A DNA stretch of 64,000 nucleotides, taken from assembly GCA_049840795.1 (NCBI GenBank), contig JASGJK010000031.1, forward strand, positions 124,001-188,000, given 5' to 3'. Shown here one piece after another: positions 1 through 10,658 of this stretch. A program made the position numbers and the translations under genes. Every line of letters starts with the position of its first letter. Within the stretch, counting starts at the first letter, position 1. The notes beneath the pieces are model-generated. The model ran no database searches. It saw only the letters and a list, made by a program, of their open reading frames with translations, and was not told the origin of the DNA. Source of the stretch: UPXZ01 sp049840795. GTDB lineage: Bacteria; Bacteroidota; Bacteroidia; Bacteroidales; Paludibacteraceae.

Positions 1-1015
1 GTTTAAATATGTTCGAAAGTTGAGTTAACAATAAAATAACGAACGAATTGAGAGAACTTGCTTTCAGCACTTGCTTAATGTGTGTTTTTTTGTTTTTTTT
101 AGAAACCTTTCTCCCCGTCATACAACGCCACTCTCTCTAAACTGCTGTTTTTAAATACATTGTGCTGGTGCCGCATTTAAAAATACGAGGTCGTCTTGAC
201 TTTTTAATTTGCAGAAATAATGTTAAATAAATGTCACACCTACGGTGCTTAAAACCAATGATGTATTCTTTTATTAAGATTTCGTCCCAATGGGGCTATG
301 GAGTACCATTAGGTACGACATATTAATAACAGAATGATTATCAACTCGTAAAAAGTTCCGTAGGAACGACACGCAATAAATTATGAAAAGTCAAGATAAC
401 TTCTACTTTTCTTCCGTATAATCAGAAGATTACTTTGTTTGCAGTTGTCATTTTAATGATATTTTCTTCCCTACGAGAAATATATTTTAGAAGTACAATT
501 GATTCTTTTAAATATATATACAACGGTTTCGGATTTTCTGTGCTGATAATCAAAAGTTTGTGTTTGTTTTGAGTGAATAGTACAATAAAAGTAACAAGAT
601 GAAATTAACAGTTTGATTTTCATTTTTCTATATTACTTTATATAAGACTTTTATGTGTTGTTTCTGCTGTGTATTGTTGTTGCATATTTAACAATATTAA
701 AATGTTCGGAAATTACAAATTCTTTTGATTTGTCATAAATTATTTTAATTCAATATGTGTATATGTATAAAAAGAGATGAAACTATGTGAATCTGTTTTT
801 TTTTGTTGCTGATTTTTTGAAATTATAACTCATTATATAAGATAGGATTGCAAATATTTTATTCGATAAGAACAGCTTTCAGTGTCATAAGTTATTCTTA
901 TTCCGGTGTTATTGCAAAATTTCGTCAATATTTTTAGACTAACTTATTGATTAGCCCTATATCATCTTTATGTTTTTAATTAATAAAAGAAACAAAGACA
1001 TTTTTTATTTTATGT
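1..1015. other. AT-rich intergenic leader, no gene
   Basis: No convincing reading frame is present. The stretch is strongly AT-rich and contains a cluster of short REP-like hairpins (listed separately, 284-372). It ends directly before the first gene of the FAS1/SusCD operon, so the promoter of that operon should lie within its last few hundred bases. I could not find a clean TAnnTTTG box there. Confidence 0.6.
284..372. repeat. REP-like hairpin cluster
   Basis: Two short hairpins share the same 3' extension: GTACC-atta-GGTAC followed by GACA, and GTTCC-gta-GGAAC followed by GACA. A related segment, CGTCCCAATGGGGC, lies just upstream. Repeated small palindromes with a constant tail in a non-coding region look like a dispersed REP-type repeat. 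The function is unknown and no other copy in the window is close to identical. Confidence 0.45.
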
Positions 1016-3650
1016 ATGAAAAAAATACCATTTGTAATTCAGAGAGCAAGATTTAGCGCATTACTGTACCTGATAGTTATTATTTCGGTACTTATCAGTT
1101 CATGTGCCAACGAATTTGAGCGTTTATCGACCAGTAAACCATCTTGGCTGGGTGAGAATATTTATAAACAATTAGAGGAAGGATACACAGATCAAGATGG
1201 CAAAGTATATAAATTCAGCACATATCTTCAACTGATTGAAGATTTAAAGTATGGTGAGGTGCTGAAACTCACCGGTAGCAAGACGTTGTTTGTTGCTGAT
1301 GATGCTGCCTTCGAACGGTTTTATCAATCAAATTCTTGGGGAGTAAAATCGTACAGCAGTTTCTCACTTGCTCAGAAAAAACTGATCTTTAACACTTTTA
1401 TGCTCGACAATGCATACCTTATAGAATTGATGTCTAACGTAACAGGACCTATTGAGGATGTCGCAATGCGCAGAATAACTTCACAGTCTCTTATCGATAC
1501 CATTTCTTATGTGAAAAATGAAGGGATGCCAATCAACTCCAATTGGGATTATTATCGGGATAAAGGGATGTATTTGGTGAAAGACGATACGCCATACTCA
1601 ATGTTACATTTTCTACAACCACAAATGACTTTCAAAGGGATAACCAATGAAGATTTCGCATTTATTTTTGGTGAAAATAGAAACGATAATGATGCTCATA
1701 TATTTGGTGACAAGGTAGTGGTAAGGGATATTACCTGCAAAAACGGTTACTTGAATATACTCAAAGATGTGATTATACCGCCTTCTAATATGGCAGAAGT
1801 GATACGAGAAACACCCGAAACACAAATTTTTAGCAGTATTCTCGAAAGATATGCCGCGCCTTTCTATGCTCAGAAAGTAACTGACCAATATAAATCAAAT
1901 AATCTGGGATTCAACGATTCAATATTTCTCAAAAAGATATTTTGCAGAGAGAAACACAGAAGGATATACTTCTAAACCGACCAATCAAAAAAAAGTGGAA
2001 CAAGTCGGATATTTGGAATACGATCCCGGTTGGAACTCATATAGCATAAGCACAAGCGCAACAGATATGCAAAAAGATATGGCAGCCATGTTTGTACCAA
2101 CAGATGAAACGATGAAGAACTTTTTTTACAACGGTGGAGGTCGTTTTTTGATAGAAAAATACAAAACCATTGAGAATATCCCGGTTGATGTGCTTGATGA
2201 CCTTATCAGAAATATGATGAAACCATCCTTTTTGAGTGCACTGCCCAGTCGTTTTGCTGAAGTGATGAACGATGCAAAAGAGCCGATGGGAGTATCTAAG
2301 AGTGATGTAGTAAAAACGTATATTGCCGGCAACGGCGTGATTTATGTAACCAAAAAAGTTTATGGCCCTGCATCTTATGTGGCAGTTACAGCACCTGTTT
2401 TGACTAACGATAATACAAAGATATTCAACTTGTCGGTTAAAAATTTACAGTTCGATGCGTACTTGTTGTCTATGGATAGTTATTATAGCTTTATTGTTCC
2501 TTTAGACATACCTAATACGGCAGATATTTTTGGAAACGGACTTTATTACGTAGATCCGGTGTCTTATGCAAAAACACAGCCGCTTATATTCAAATTTAGA
2601 ATAAAAGCCCCCAATACTATTTTAGCTACGGCGTATAAGTATAATATTGAAACAAAAGAAATAGGTGACTCAGTAAGGTTGGCATCTTCTTTAGAAATAG
2701 CGGATAGGCTGGAAGATATGTTAGACTATCACATTGTAGTAGGGGATATAGAAGATGGAAAACAGTATTATCGTACCAAAGGTGGTGGCGAAATAAAAGT
2801 AAATAGCAGCGGAACAAAAAAAATATGGGGAGGGGGAAATATTGAATTGAACAGAACGGCTGAGGTTCAAAAAATATATGACCAAACCAAAGCAACGAAT
2901 GGAAGCGGTAATGGAAAAACATATTTGGTGGATGCTCCTCTAATGCCACCATATCGTTCAGTGTATAAAATACTTTCTGAAGAACCGCAATTCAGTGAAT
3001 TTTTTAACCTGTTAAAAGGAAATGACGAAGCTACGCAAGAAGACGCCGAAAAATATGCCATTTTTTACAAAGATAAGACAAATGTCGGTATGGATTTTAA
3101 TGTGAAGTCTTTTAATACATATCATTATTCTGTATATGTCCCTACCAATGAGGCGGTTCAGAGAGCAATATCTAAAGGTTTGCCTACCTGGGATATTATA
3201 AAGCAGGAAACCGATCAGACGGTAAAAGATTCATTATCCCAATTGCTTGTGAATTTTCTCAAATACCATTTTCAGGATAATTCAATTTATATTGATGGTA
3301 GCGCAGGAGGAAAAATATCGTACGAAACGGCTGCCTATACACTTACCGGTAAAAAAGCATATTATAAATTGGAAACACAACTTTCGAATGATGGACTTAC
3401 CTTGCACACAAATGCAAATACAACTGTAAACGTACTGAAAAATAATGGATTGTACAATATTATGTCACGTGATTATAAATTTAATAATTCAGATGTACAA
3501 AAAGCTTCGTTGATAGAAACATCATCATGGGCGGTAATTCATCAAATTGATGATGTATTGTTGTATGATAAAAAAATTATCAGTAAAATGCGACAACTTA
3601 CAAAAAGAGCAAATACCAAATCTAAAACAGTTTCAACTCACAGAAAATAA
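1016..3650 (+). CDS. Multi-FAS1 (fasciclin) domain lipoprotein, frameshifted at 1931-1935
   Basis: The joined product is about 878 residues. It has an N-terminal hydrophobic segment and a lipobox ending in SSCAN (Cys about residue 30), so it is probably a lipoprotein of the outer membrane or cell surface. About four FAS1-like units can be followed, each with a core such as TLFVADDAAF, AMFVPTDETM or SVYVPTNEAV and a closing hydrophobic strand such as YLNILKDVI. FAS1 domains act in adhesion or extracellular binding; the ligand here is unknown. The frame breaks in an A5 run at 1931-1935. Removing one A joins SIFLKR to YFAERNTEG and the frame then runs to the stop at 3650. The next gene, a SusC, starts 15 bases downstream, so this is probably the first gene of the operon. 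Confidence 0.85.
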
Positions 3651-3665
3651 CTAAATAACCAATAT

Positions 3666-6600
3666 ATGAAGGAATTAGTTAAGAAAACATTCATTCTACT
3701 TGCAATCTTTTTATTCGTACACACAATAAATGCACAGGATGTATCCGATAATTTAATTAGAGGTAGAGTTTATTCAAACGAAGACGGAGCCATAACGGCG
3801 GCTACAGTGGTTGAAATTGATAAAAATAATCGAATTCATTCGTCTGCTATAACCGATATTAACGGTGAGTTTTCGATGAAAATAAAAAGCCCCGAAAATA
3901 AATTAAAAGTATCTTATGTTGGTTATACCACTCAGATAGTGAACATTGGTAAGCAAAAGGTTTTTGAATTTTTAATGGAAAATGCGCTGACTCTCAATGA
4001 GGTAACTATTAAGGCTAACAAGAAAGTTAATAACGGAACGATGGACATTCCGCAGCGGGAAATTTCCATCGCTATGCAAACGATTAACTCAAAAGAATTT
4101 GAAGGATTATCAGTAGCTTCTGTTGATGACGCATTGCAAGGACGTATCTCCGGACTTGACATCCTTAGTAATTCCGGCGATACAGGAAGTGGTAGTTCGA
4201 TGCGTATTAGAGGTATTAGTTCTATCAATTCCAGTTCCACACCGCTTATCGTACTCAATGGGGTAATATTTGAAGCCACATCAGCCTCCGATTTTGAATA
4301 TGCCACTGCCAACCAACAACAATTTGCTGACCTTCTTAGTGTAAACGTAGATGACATTGAGAATATTACAGTACTAAAAGATGCCGCATCTACTGCTATT
4401 TGGGGTTCGAGAGGTTCTAACGGAGTAATTTCGATAACTACTAAAAAAGGGATAAAAGGTAAAACCAAAGTACAGTATTCGTATCGGTTTAGCGGCGCCG
4501 TTCAACCTAAAGGAATGACGATGCTTAATGGAGATGATTATACAATGCTTTTAAAAGAAGCCTATTTCAATCCTCGCCAGAATAATGATGCTGCGAATAT
4601 ATTAGAGTTAAATTATAAGCGTGAATACTCAGAATACGAAAATTTTAATAATAACACAGACTGGGTCGATGCTGTGACACAGTTTGGAACTACCAGTGAC
4701 CATTATGTGCAACTGTCCGGTGGGGGAGAACGCGCTCGATTCCTTGTGTCCGGAGGATATTATGACCAAACAGGCTCTGTCATCGGACAGAGATTGGTAC
4801 GTTATTCTACAAGAATGAACCTTGATTACAATGTGTCAGACAGGATTAAATTCTCTTCGGAATTTTCATTTACCGATTCCAATAACAAAATGAATTATTC
4901 AAATTCCTATAAAGACGATGAAAATTATTCCGATATATTGGCAACAGCGTATAAGATTATGCCTAATATGAGTATTTATCAACAAGATACTCAAGGGAAT
5001 AATACCGATCGATACTATAAAATGATGTTTGCCACTACATCTTCGCAATTAGCAGACCAGTACAGTTTGTATAATCCTGTTGCTTTAGCTAATTTAGCGT
5101 ATAAAAAAACCCGATCAGTCAGGATTTTGCCTACTTTCCGTATTCAGTATGATTTGCTTAATCCGGAAAAATCTATGCTGCGATACAAAGCTTATGTTGC
5201 GTTTGATGTAAACAATAGCAGTATCAATTCGTTTTTGCCCAAAGAACTCTTACCGTCTATATGGAATAGTTCTTATGTAAATTCGTCATATACTTACGAT
5301 AAGCGTAAACTCTCCATAACCACAGACAATAACCTCACGTGGACACCAAGATTTAACAATAAAAATCATTCGCTGATGCTGTATGCCTCTTTCCAATTGG
5401 GTACAAATTCAGCGCGTTATCAGTCAATAAGTTCATACGGAACTCCTACCGGTAATATTACGGGAGCAACAGCCGGTGGAAGTATCTACGATTTTGTAAC
5501 AGGTCCTTCAGAAGGGCGATGGATGGCGTATATGTTTATGGGGCATTACGTGTTTATGGACAAATACGTTGCAGATTTAACGTTAAGGCGTGATGGTAGT
5601 ACCAAATTTGGCGATGACCAGAAGTGGGGAACATTTCCCGGCATCTCATTTGCTTGGAATATTGCCGACGAAAAATTTATGGACTTCTCTAATAAATGGC
5701 TTAGTACACTCAAATTCCGCCCAAGTTGGGGGATTGCCGGAAATCAACCGGACGGTGAATACTTGTATTACGGACTTTATTCTTCATACAATACTTATTT
5801 AGGTACTCAAACCATTCGCCCTGAAAACGTACAGATTGCCGGACTACGCTGGGAAAAATCAACGTCTTTTAATTATGGTATTGATTTAGGTTTCTTTGAC
5901 GATGCTTATACAATGGACTTCAATTTTTATCAAAAACGTACGGAAGATATGTTATTTAAAGATTTGGAAATTCCTTCAACTTCGGGCTACAATGTTTTGA
6001 AATACGTAAACGGCGGAACGATGGACAATGTGGGCTGGGAACTTAACTTGAACGCTACCGATGTGATAAAAGTAGGTGATTTTTCAATGGGTGCTTCATT
6101 AAACTTTTCCAATTATGTAAACACTATTGTAGATCTTAAACAACGAGTTTTAGACAGTTACAACAAAAAGTTTGACAAACTGAACGGGTCTTACCTGACA
6201 CGTGTTCAAGAGCATAATTCATTTGGTTCAATATATGGATTTCGGTATAAAGGAGTGTATCAATACAATGATTATTTGCCTGGTAGAGAAGGAAAATCGC
6301 CTTATGCCGTTGACGAAAACAATAATATCATACGTGATGCTTTAGGTAAACCCATCCGTATGACCTTTGATGCAGGAGGAATAAATTATGAATTCAAGGG
6401 TGGTGATGCGATTTATGAAGATATTAATCATGACGGTACCATCAACGAATTGGATATTGTATATTTAGGAAATTCAAATCCGCTATTTAACGGTGGTCTC
6501 ACATTAAGGTTTAAGTACAAAAGACTGTCCGCTACTATTTTCTCAAACTTTAGGGTAGGTAATAAAATTGAAAACGTAGCACGTATGATGGCGGAAAATA

Positions 6601-6968
6601 TGTATTCAAATAACAATCAGGCAGCCAGCGTAAACTGGCGTTGGAGAAAAGACGGCGATGTCACTGATATGCCTCGGGCGCTTTATGGAGTCGGTTATAA
6701 CTGGTTAGGTAGTGATAGATATGTAGAAGACGGAACTTTTTGGCGTGTGAAAAACCTTCAGATGAATTATTCGTTTAATACCGCCAAACTTAAGGCATAC
6801 CATATTAATCAATTAAACCTTTATTTAACTGTAAATAATTTATTCCTATTCACCAATTATTCGGGGGTAGATCCTGAAGTGGATTACAATAAATACGGAA
6901 TTAGTTTAGATAAGAGTCAGACTCCGCGTGCGCGTTCTTTTACGGCAGGTATCACCATTGGTCTATAA
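3666..6968 (+). CDS. SusC/RagA-family TonB-linked outer membrane protein
   Basis: This intact 1100-residue protein has a signal peptide (cleavage near NAQ, residue 24), a carboxypeptidase-regulatory-like beta domain (about 31-112), a TonB plug (about 130-255) and a beta barrel to the C-terminus. The plug carries the SusC signature VLKDAASTAIWGSRG followed by SNGVISI. The protein ends in an aromatic-rich barrel strand (FTAGITIGL). SusC proteins import oligomers across the outer membrane, powered by TonB and capped by a SusD lipoprotein; the SusD partner is the next gene. It is preceded at 15 bases by a FAS1 lipoprotein. Family assignment is secure; the substrate cannot be read from sequence. 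Confidence 0.96.
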   Translation: MKELVKKTFILLAIFLFVHTINAQDVSDNLIRGRVYSNEDGAITAATVVEIDKNNRIHSSAITDINGEFSMKIKSPENKLKVSYVGYTTQIVNIGKQKVFEFLMENALTLNEVTIKANKKVNNGTMDIPQREISIAMQTINSKEFEGLSVASVDDALQGRISGLDILSNSGDTGSGSSMRIRGISSINSSSTPLIVLNGVIFEATSASDFEYATANQQQFADLLSVNVDDIENITVLKDAASTAIWGSRGSNGVISITTKKGIKGKTKVQYSYRFSGAVQPKGMTMLNGDDYTMLLKEAYFNPRQNNDAANILELNYKREYSEYENFNNNTDWVDAVTQFGTTSDHYVQLSGGGERARFLVSGGYYDQTGSVIGQRLVRYSTRMNLDYNVSDRIKFSSEFSFTDSNNKMNYSNSYKDDENYSDILATAYKIMPNMSIYQQDTQGNNTDRYYKMMFATTSSQLADQYSLYNPVALANLAYKKTRSVRILPTFRIQYDLLNPEKSMLRYKAYVAFDVNNSSINSFLPKELLPSIWNSSYVNSSYTYDKRKLSITTDNNLTWTPRFNNKNHSLMLYASFQLGTNSARYQSISSYGTPTGNITGATAGGSIYDFVTGPSEGRWMAYMFMGHYVFMDKYVADLTLRRDGSTKFGDDQKWGTFPGISFAWNIADEKFMDFSNKWLSTLKFRPSWGIAGNQPDGEYLYYGLYSSYNTYLGTQTIRPENVQIAGLRWEKSTSFNYGIDLGFFDDAYTMDFNFYQKRTEDMLFKDLEIPSTSGYNVLKYVNGGTMDNVGWELNLNATDVIKVGDFSMGASLNFSNYVNTIVDLKQRVLDSYNKKFDKLNGSYLTRVQEHNSFGSIYGFRYKGVYQYNDYLPGREGKSPYAVDENNNIIRDALGKPIRMTFDAGGINYEFKGGDAIYEDINHDGTINELDIVYLGNSNPLFNGGLTLRFKYKRLSATIFSNFRVGNKIENVARMMAENMYSNNNQAASVNWRWRKDGDVTDMPRALYGVGYNWLGSDRYVEDGTFWRVKNLQMNYSFNTAKLKAYHINQLNLYLTVNNLFLFTNYSGVDPEVDYNKYGISLDKSQTPRARSFTAGITIGL

Positions 6969-7056
6969 TTTAGAAAACGAAAATATGAAACAAACGTTAA
7001 AAATAAAAGACAATTTTTCTTGTGGAATTCGTATGATAATTAAAAAAGATAAATGT

Positions 7057-8592
7057 ATGAAAACAAAATATCTCAAATTATTTACATTCATTTCAATGCT
7101 TTTAGTGCTTTCTTCGTGCACTGATTGGCTCACCATAGAACCGGAAGGTAAAGTGGTTTCTACACAATACTGGAAGCTTGAGTCAGATGTAGAGGCAGTT
7201 GTCGCCACTTGTTATCGTGCAATGATTGAGGATGATGTAATCGAAAGAATGATAGTATATGGCGAAGTGCGTTCTGATGATGTAACTGAAGGAGATGTTA
7301 TTGATACTGAACTGAGATATATAATGCAAGCCAATCTGTTGCCGTCAAATTCATATACCAAATGGGCAAGTTTTTATAAAATTATCAATTATTGCAATGT
7401 GGTAATTTACTATGCACCTAAAGTTAAAGACCCGAATTTTACCCAATCGGAATTGAATGCCAAGTTAGCCGAAGTACTTACTCTCAAATCTTTATGCTAC
7501 TTTTATCTAGTACGTGCCTTTGGCGAAGTTCCTTTTATAAACGATCCTTCCATATCAGACTCACAAGACTATAGTTTGGCAAAAAGTCCTGAAAATGTCA
7601 TACTTGATAGTATTGAATCGAACCTGCTGAAAGCTGAAAACTGGGCTATGTCCGGCTATGGGTCAACTGAAGCTACCAAAGGTAGAATAACAAAAAATGC
7701 CGTAAGAGCCTTTTTGGCAGACGTTTATTTGTGGCGTCAACAGTACGATAAATGTATTACGTATTGTGATAAAGTAATAAGCAGTCCATTGTTAAAACTG
7801 ATGGGAGCCGATGATAAAATTTTCTACAATGTATTTGGACTTAAAAACTCTACAGAGAGTATTTTTGAGCTGCAATTTTCGCAAATAGATAAAACTTATA
7901 ATTCTTCCCTTAATACTCTTTATGGCAGAAATGACTTGATTGGACAACTTATGGTTCCGGAGTTAATAACGACCACTAACGATGTGTTTACCAATACTCC
8001 AACCATCACGGATGTACGGAGAAAAGATTATATGTCGTATCTTACTCTATACGATAAGAACTGGCGCATCTTCAAATATCCCGGACTTAGCCGCGAAGAA
8101 TTTTCCGATGTTACATTAAGTAAATATAATTATCGGAGTTATCAAACATCTCCCGCCAATTGGATAATATATCGACTCACTGACGTAATATTGATGAAAG
8201 CGGAAGCGCTTACCCAGAAAAATGAGTTGGCAGGAGCCATCCACCTTGTAAATACTACGTATATGCGTGCAAATCCAACGCTGAACGGCGACACACTCAA
8301 ACTATCGTCTTACAATGACAAAAAACAGATGGAAGAATTGGTGTTGCTTGAGCGTCAACGAGAACTGATGTTTGAAGGAAAACGCTGGTTTGATCTAGTG
8401 AGATTGGCAAGAAGGGATGGCGATACCAAACGTTTAGTAAAATTAGTCTTGCGAAAATACACTTCCAACCAAAGTGTGATAAGCGGTAAATTGCAAAAAA
8501 TGGATGCTTTATATTTTCCAATAAATGAAGATGAATTAAATTCAAATCCAAATCTGAAACAAAATCCGTTTTATGACTCCAAATTCAATTAA
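7057..8592 (+). CDS. SusD/RagB-family nutrient-binding lipoprotein
   Basis: The chosen start at 7057 gives a classic lipoprotein signal with Cys at residue 21 (VLSSCTDWL). A longer frame opens upstream inside the end of SusC but lacks a sensible signal. The 511-residue product has the SusD layout: an N-terminal region with repeated helices (AEVLTLKSLCYFYLVRAFGEVPF), the RITKNAVRAFLADVYLW helix, and the C-terminal signature ERQRELMFEGKRWFDLVRL. It would form the lid of the SusC pore encoded immediately upstream and bind glycan at the cell surface. It lies 88 bases after SusC and 38 before a FAS1 gene, in one apparent operon. Confidence 0.95.
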   Translation: MKTKYLKLFTFISMLLVLSSCTDWLTIEPEGKVVSTQYWKLESDVEAVVATCYRAMIEDDVIERMIVYGEVRSDDVTEGDVIDTELRYIMQANLLPSNSYTKWASFYKIINYCNVVIYYAPKVKDPNFTQSELNAKLAEVLTLKSLCYFYLVRAFGEVPFINDPSISDSQDYSLAKSPENVILDSIESNLLKAENWAMSGYGSTEATKGRITKNAVRAFLADVYLWRQQYDKCITYCDKVISSPLLKLMGADDKIFYNVFGLKNSTESIFELQFSQIDKTYNSSLNTLYGRNDLIGQLMVPELITTTNDVFTNTPTITDVRRKDYMSYLTLYDKNWRIFKYPGLSREEFSDVTLSKYNYRSYQTSPANWIIYRLTDVILMKAEALTQKNELAGAIHLVNTTYMRANPTLNGDTLKLSSYNDKKQMEELVLLERQRELMFEGKRWFDLVRLARRDGDTKRLVKLVLRKYTSNQSVISGKLQKMDALYFPINEDELNSNPNLKQNPFYDSKFN

Positions 8593-8630
8593 CGGCAACA
8601 ATGTGTTTATAAAAATTATTTATATTAAAT

Positions 8631-10508
8631 ATGAAAAATAATATCCAGCCAAGAGTAATCTCAATCGTAAAAAGAGTAGGAATATCTGCTCTTGTCCTCT
8701 TCTTTGTGTTGAGTTGCAGAAACGAGATTGACCAAAAATATATCGCTACGTTTACGGGTGATATGATTTACTCATATTTGAAGAAAGATACGGCAAACTA
8801 CAGTGAATTTGTAAAGCTGATAGATAAGGCAGGGCTCAAAGGAATGTTAAGCGCCTATGGCTCCTATACGTGTTTAGCTCCTACCAATGAGGCGCTTAGG
8901 GCGTATTATAAATCGAAGGGAGATAACTTTGGTTTCAATAATCTTACTGACGAAGAAGTAAGCACACTTGTACGCACTCACATTGTAACCAGAAAATACT
9001 TTACCCGAGATTTAAGTGATGGAGTAATTCCAAGTACAAATATGGATGACCGAGTGATAGAAATTAAATTTAATATTGATGCAACGACTAACGTGCAATT
9101 GGTTTTTCTTAATGGTGAGTCGGAGGTGATCAAAAGAGATATTGAAGTTTATAACGGTGTGGTACAAACAATCAATAAAGTACTCAAACTTTCGAAAGCG
9201 CAACTGCCTGATTTGATAGCCAATGATGCAGACCTAACAATATTTAGTGCGGCGCTTAAACTGACCGGAATGAACGATTCTCTTTTGCTTGTAGAAGATA
9301 ACACCTACGATGCGGAGCTGTATTCGTATAAAGATGAATATGATAGTTATACGATTCCATGTCCCGCTAAAAGAAAATTCGGCTATACAGCTTTTGTCGA
9401 AACCGATGCGGTGTTTAGTGCTAACGGAATTAATTCAATCGAAGATTTGATACAAAAAGCGAAAGAATGGTATCCGAATTCAGGAACAGGGGATGACTAT
9501 ACCAGTAGAGAAAATAGTCTGAATAAATTTATCTCTTATCATTTGATTGAGAAAATGGTCAATGCGAATCAGTTTTTCTATAATATAAGTATGGCAAAAG
9601 GGGCGGAACTATATGAATTTCTCGAAACCATGTATCCGAACCATATAATGAAGGTGTCTAATAAAGGGCTTAGCACAGATATCTTGGCTACCATCAATCC
9701 TAATAGCGAAGACGAGTTACACATCCTTAATAACTCAAAAACAACCATTAACGGCGTATATCATAAAATAGACAAGATACTTGTTTACACTGATAATGTG
9801 GAATATATGCTCACAAATACACGCATTCGGTTTGACTTTGCTTCACTGATGCCCGAAATGGCAAATAATAATATGCGCCTGTCGAGATCACAGGACCTTT
9901 CTGATGGCGACCGCTATGGAATTCCTCCCGGATATTTCAAATACATCAAGCAAAGTAACGAAACACGTTTACTGTACCTTGCCGGTGTAGATAGAGGATG
10001 GCACAATTATCAAGGTGATGAAATGATGGGATTAGGTACCTATGATATTACAGTAAGATTACTTCCGGTACCTCCGGGTACCTATGAGTTACGTTTTGGA
10101 TACTCAGGAAATACCCAGCGAAGTGTCACACAGATATACGTTGACTCCAAGCCAATCGGTATTCCGCTCGACTTGAGACTCCGAAAAACAGATTCCAAAA
10201 TCGGGTGGGTTAAAGACAGCGAAACCGAAGACAACGGTGTATCTATTGATAAAGCTATGCGCAACCGCGGTTGGATGAATGCTCCGATTACAATGGTGAT
10301 TGGCGCTGATTCAAAACCACTTAGAGATGAAATTTATCCGATGCGAAGAATTGTAGGTACTTTCACTTTTGATACTTACGAACCTCACTATATCAGATTC
10401 AGGTCAGTACTCGATAATCCGCAGGCGCAAGCTCAGATGGACTACTTTGAGTTTGTGCCCAAAAGTGTGTATGCCCCGATTAGTGGCGAGCCCGAATCAA
10501 GAGAATAA
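8631..10508 (+). CDS. FAS1 domain lipoprotein with C-terminal beta domain
   Basis: This intact protein has 625 residues. Its hydrophobic signal ends in a lipobox (FVLSCRNE). Two FAS1-like units follow. The first has the core YTCLAPTNEALRAYY and ends in YNGVVQTINKVLKL. The second has the core YTAFVETDAVFS and ends in INGVYHKIDKILVY. The last 200 residues form a different, beta-rich module containing GTYELRFGYSGN and ending in DYFEFVPKSVYAP, which may bind carbohydrate or protein. No enzyme motif is seen. Its position after the first SusCD pair suggests a surface accessory protein of that uptake system; the function is inferred from context. Confidence 0.85.
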   Translation: MKNNIQPRVISIVKRVGISALVLFFVLSCRNEIDQKYIATFTGDMIYSYLKKDTANYSEFVKLIDKAGLKGMLSAYGSYTCLAPTNEALRAYYKSKGDNFGFNNLTDEEVSTLVRTHIVTRKYFTRDLSDGVIPSTNMDDRVIEIKFNIDATTNVQLVFLNGESEVIKRDIEVYNGVVQTINKVLKLSKAQLPDLIANDADLTIFSAALKLTGMNDSLLLVEDNTYDAELYSYKDEYDSYTIPCPAKRKFGYTAFVETDAVFSANGINSIEDLIQKAKEWYPNSGTGDDYTSRENSLNKFISYHLIEKMVNANQFFYNISMAKGAELYEFLETMYPNHIMKVSNKGLSTDILATINPNSEDELHILNNSKTTINGVYHKIDKILVYTDNVEYMLTNTRIRFDFASLMPEMANNNMRLSRSQDLSDGDRYGIPPGYFKYIKQSNETRLLYLAGVDRGWHNYQGDEMMGLGTYDITVRLLPVPPGTYELRFGYSGNTQRSVTQIYVDSKPIGIPLDLRLRKTDSKIGWVKDSETEDNGVSIDKAMRNRGWMNAPITMVIGADSKPLRDEIYPMRRIVGTFTFDTYEPHYIRFRSVLDNPQAQAQMDYFEFVPKSVYAPISGEPESRE

Positions 10509-10658
10509 TAAAAGGGAAACATCAAACAAGATGAAAAGTAAGATTTGTTGACGAGAAAACAAATAACTTACATAGAAATATGAGAAAAAGCTTATTATGT
10601 AAATAAAAATGAGTAGTAAAATGCTTTTTACAACTACTTTAAAAACTATAACGAACGC

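Noticed and set aside
1931..1935. Programmed ribosomal frameshifting or slippage-based phase variation in the split genes
   Set aside because: The shifts occur in short runs, in both directions, in unrelated genes including malQ, without slippery heptamers or stem-loops; consensus error is simpler.
3932..4468. A 178-codon minus-strand frame inside the first susC
   Set aside because: It is antisense to an intact SusC plug domain with strong family motifs; composition explains the open frame.
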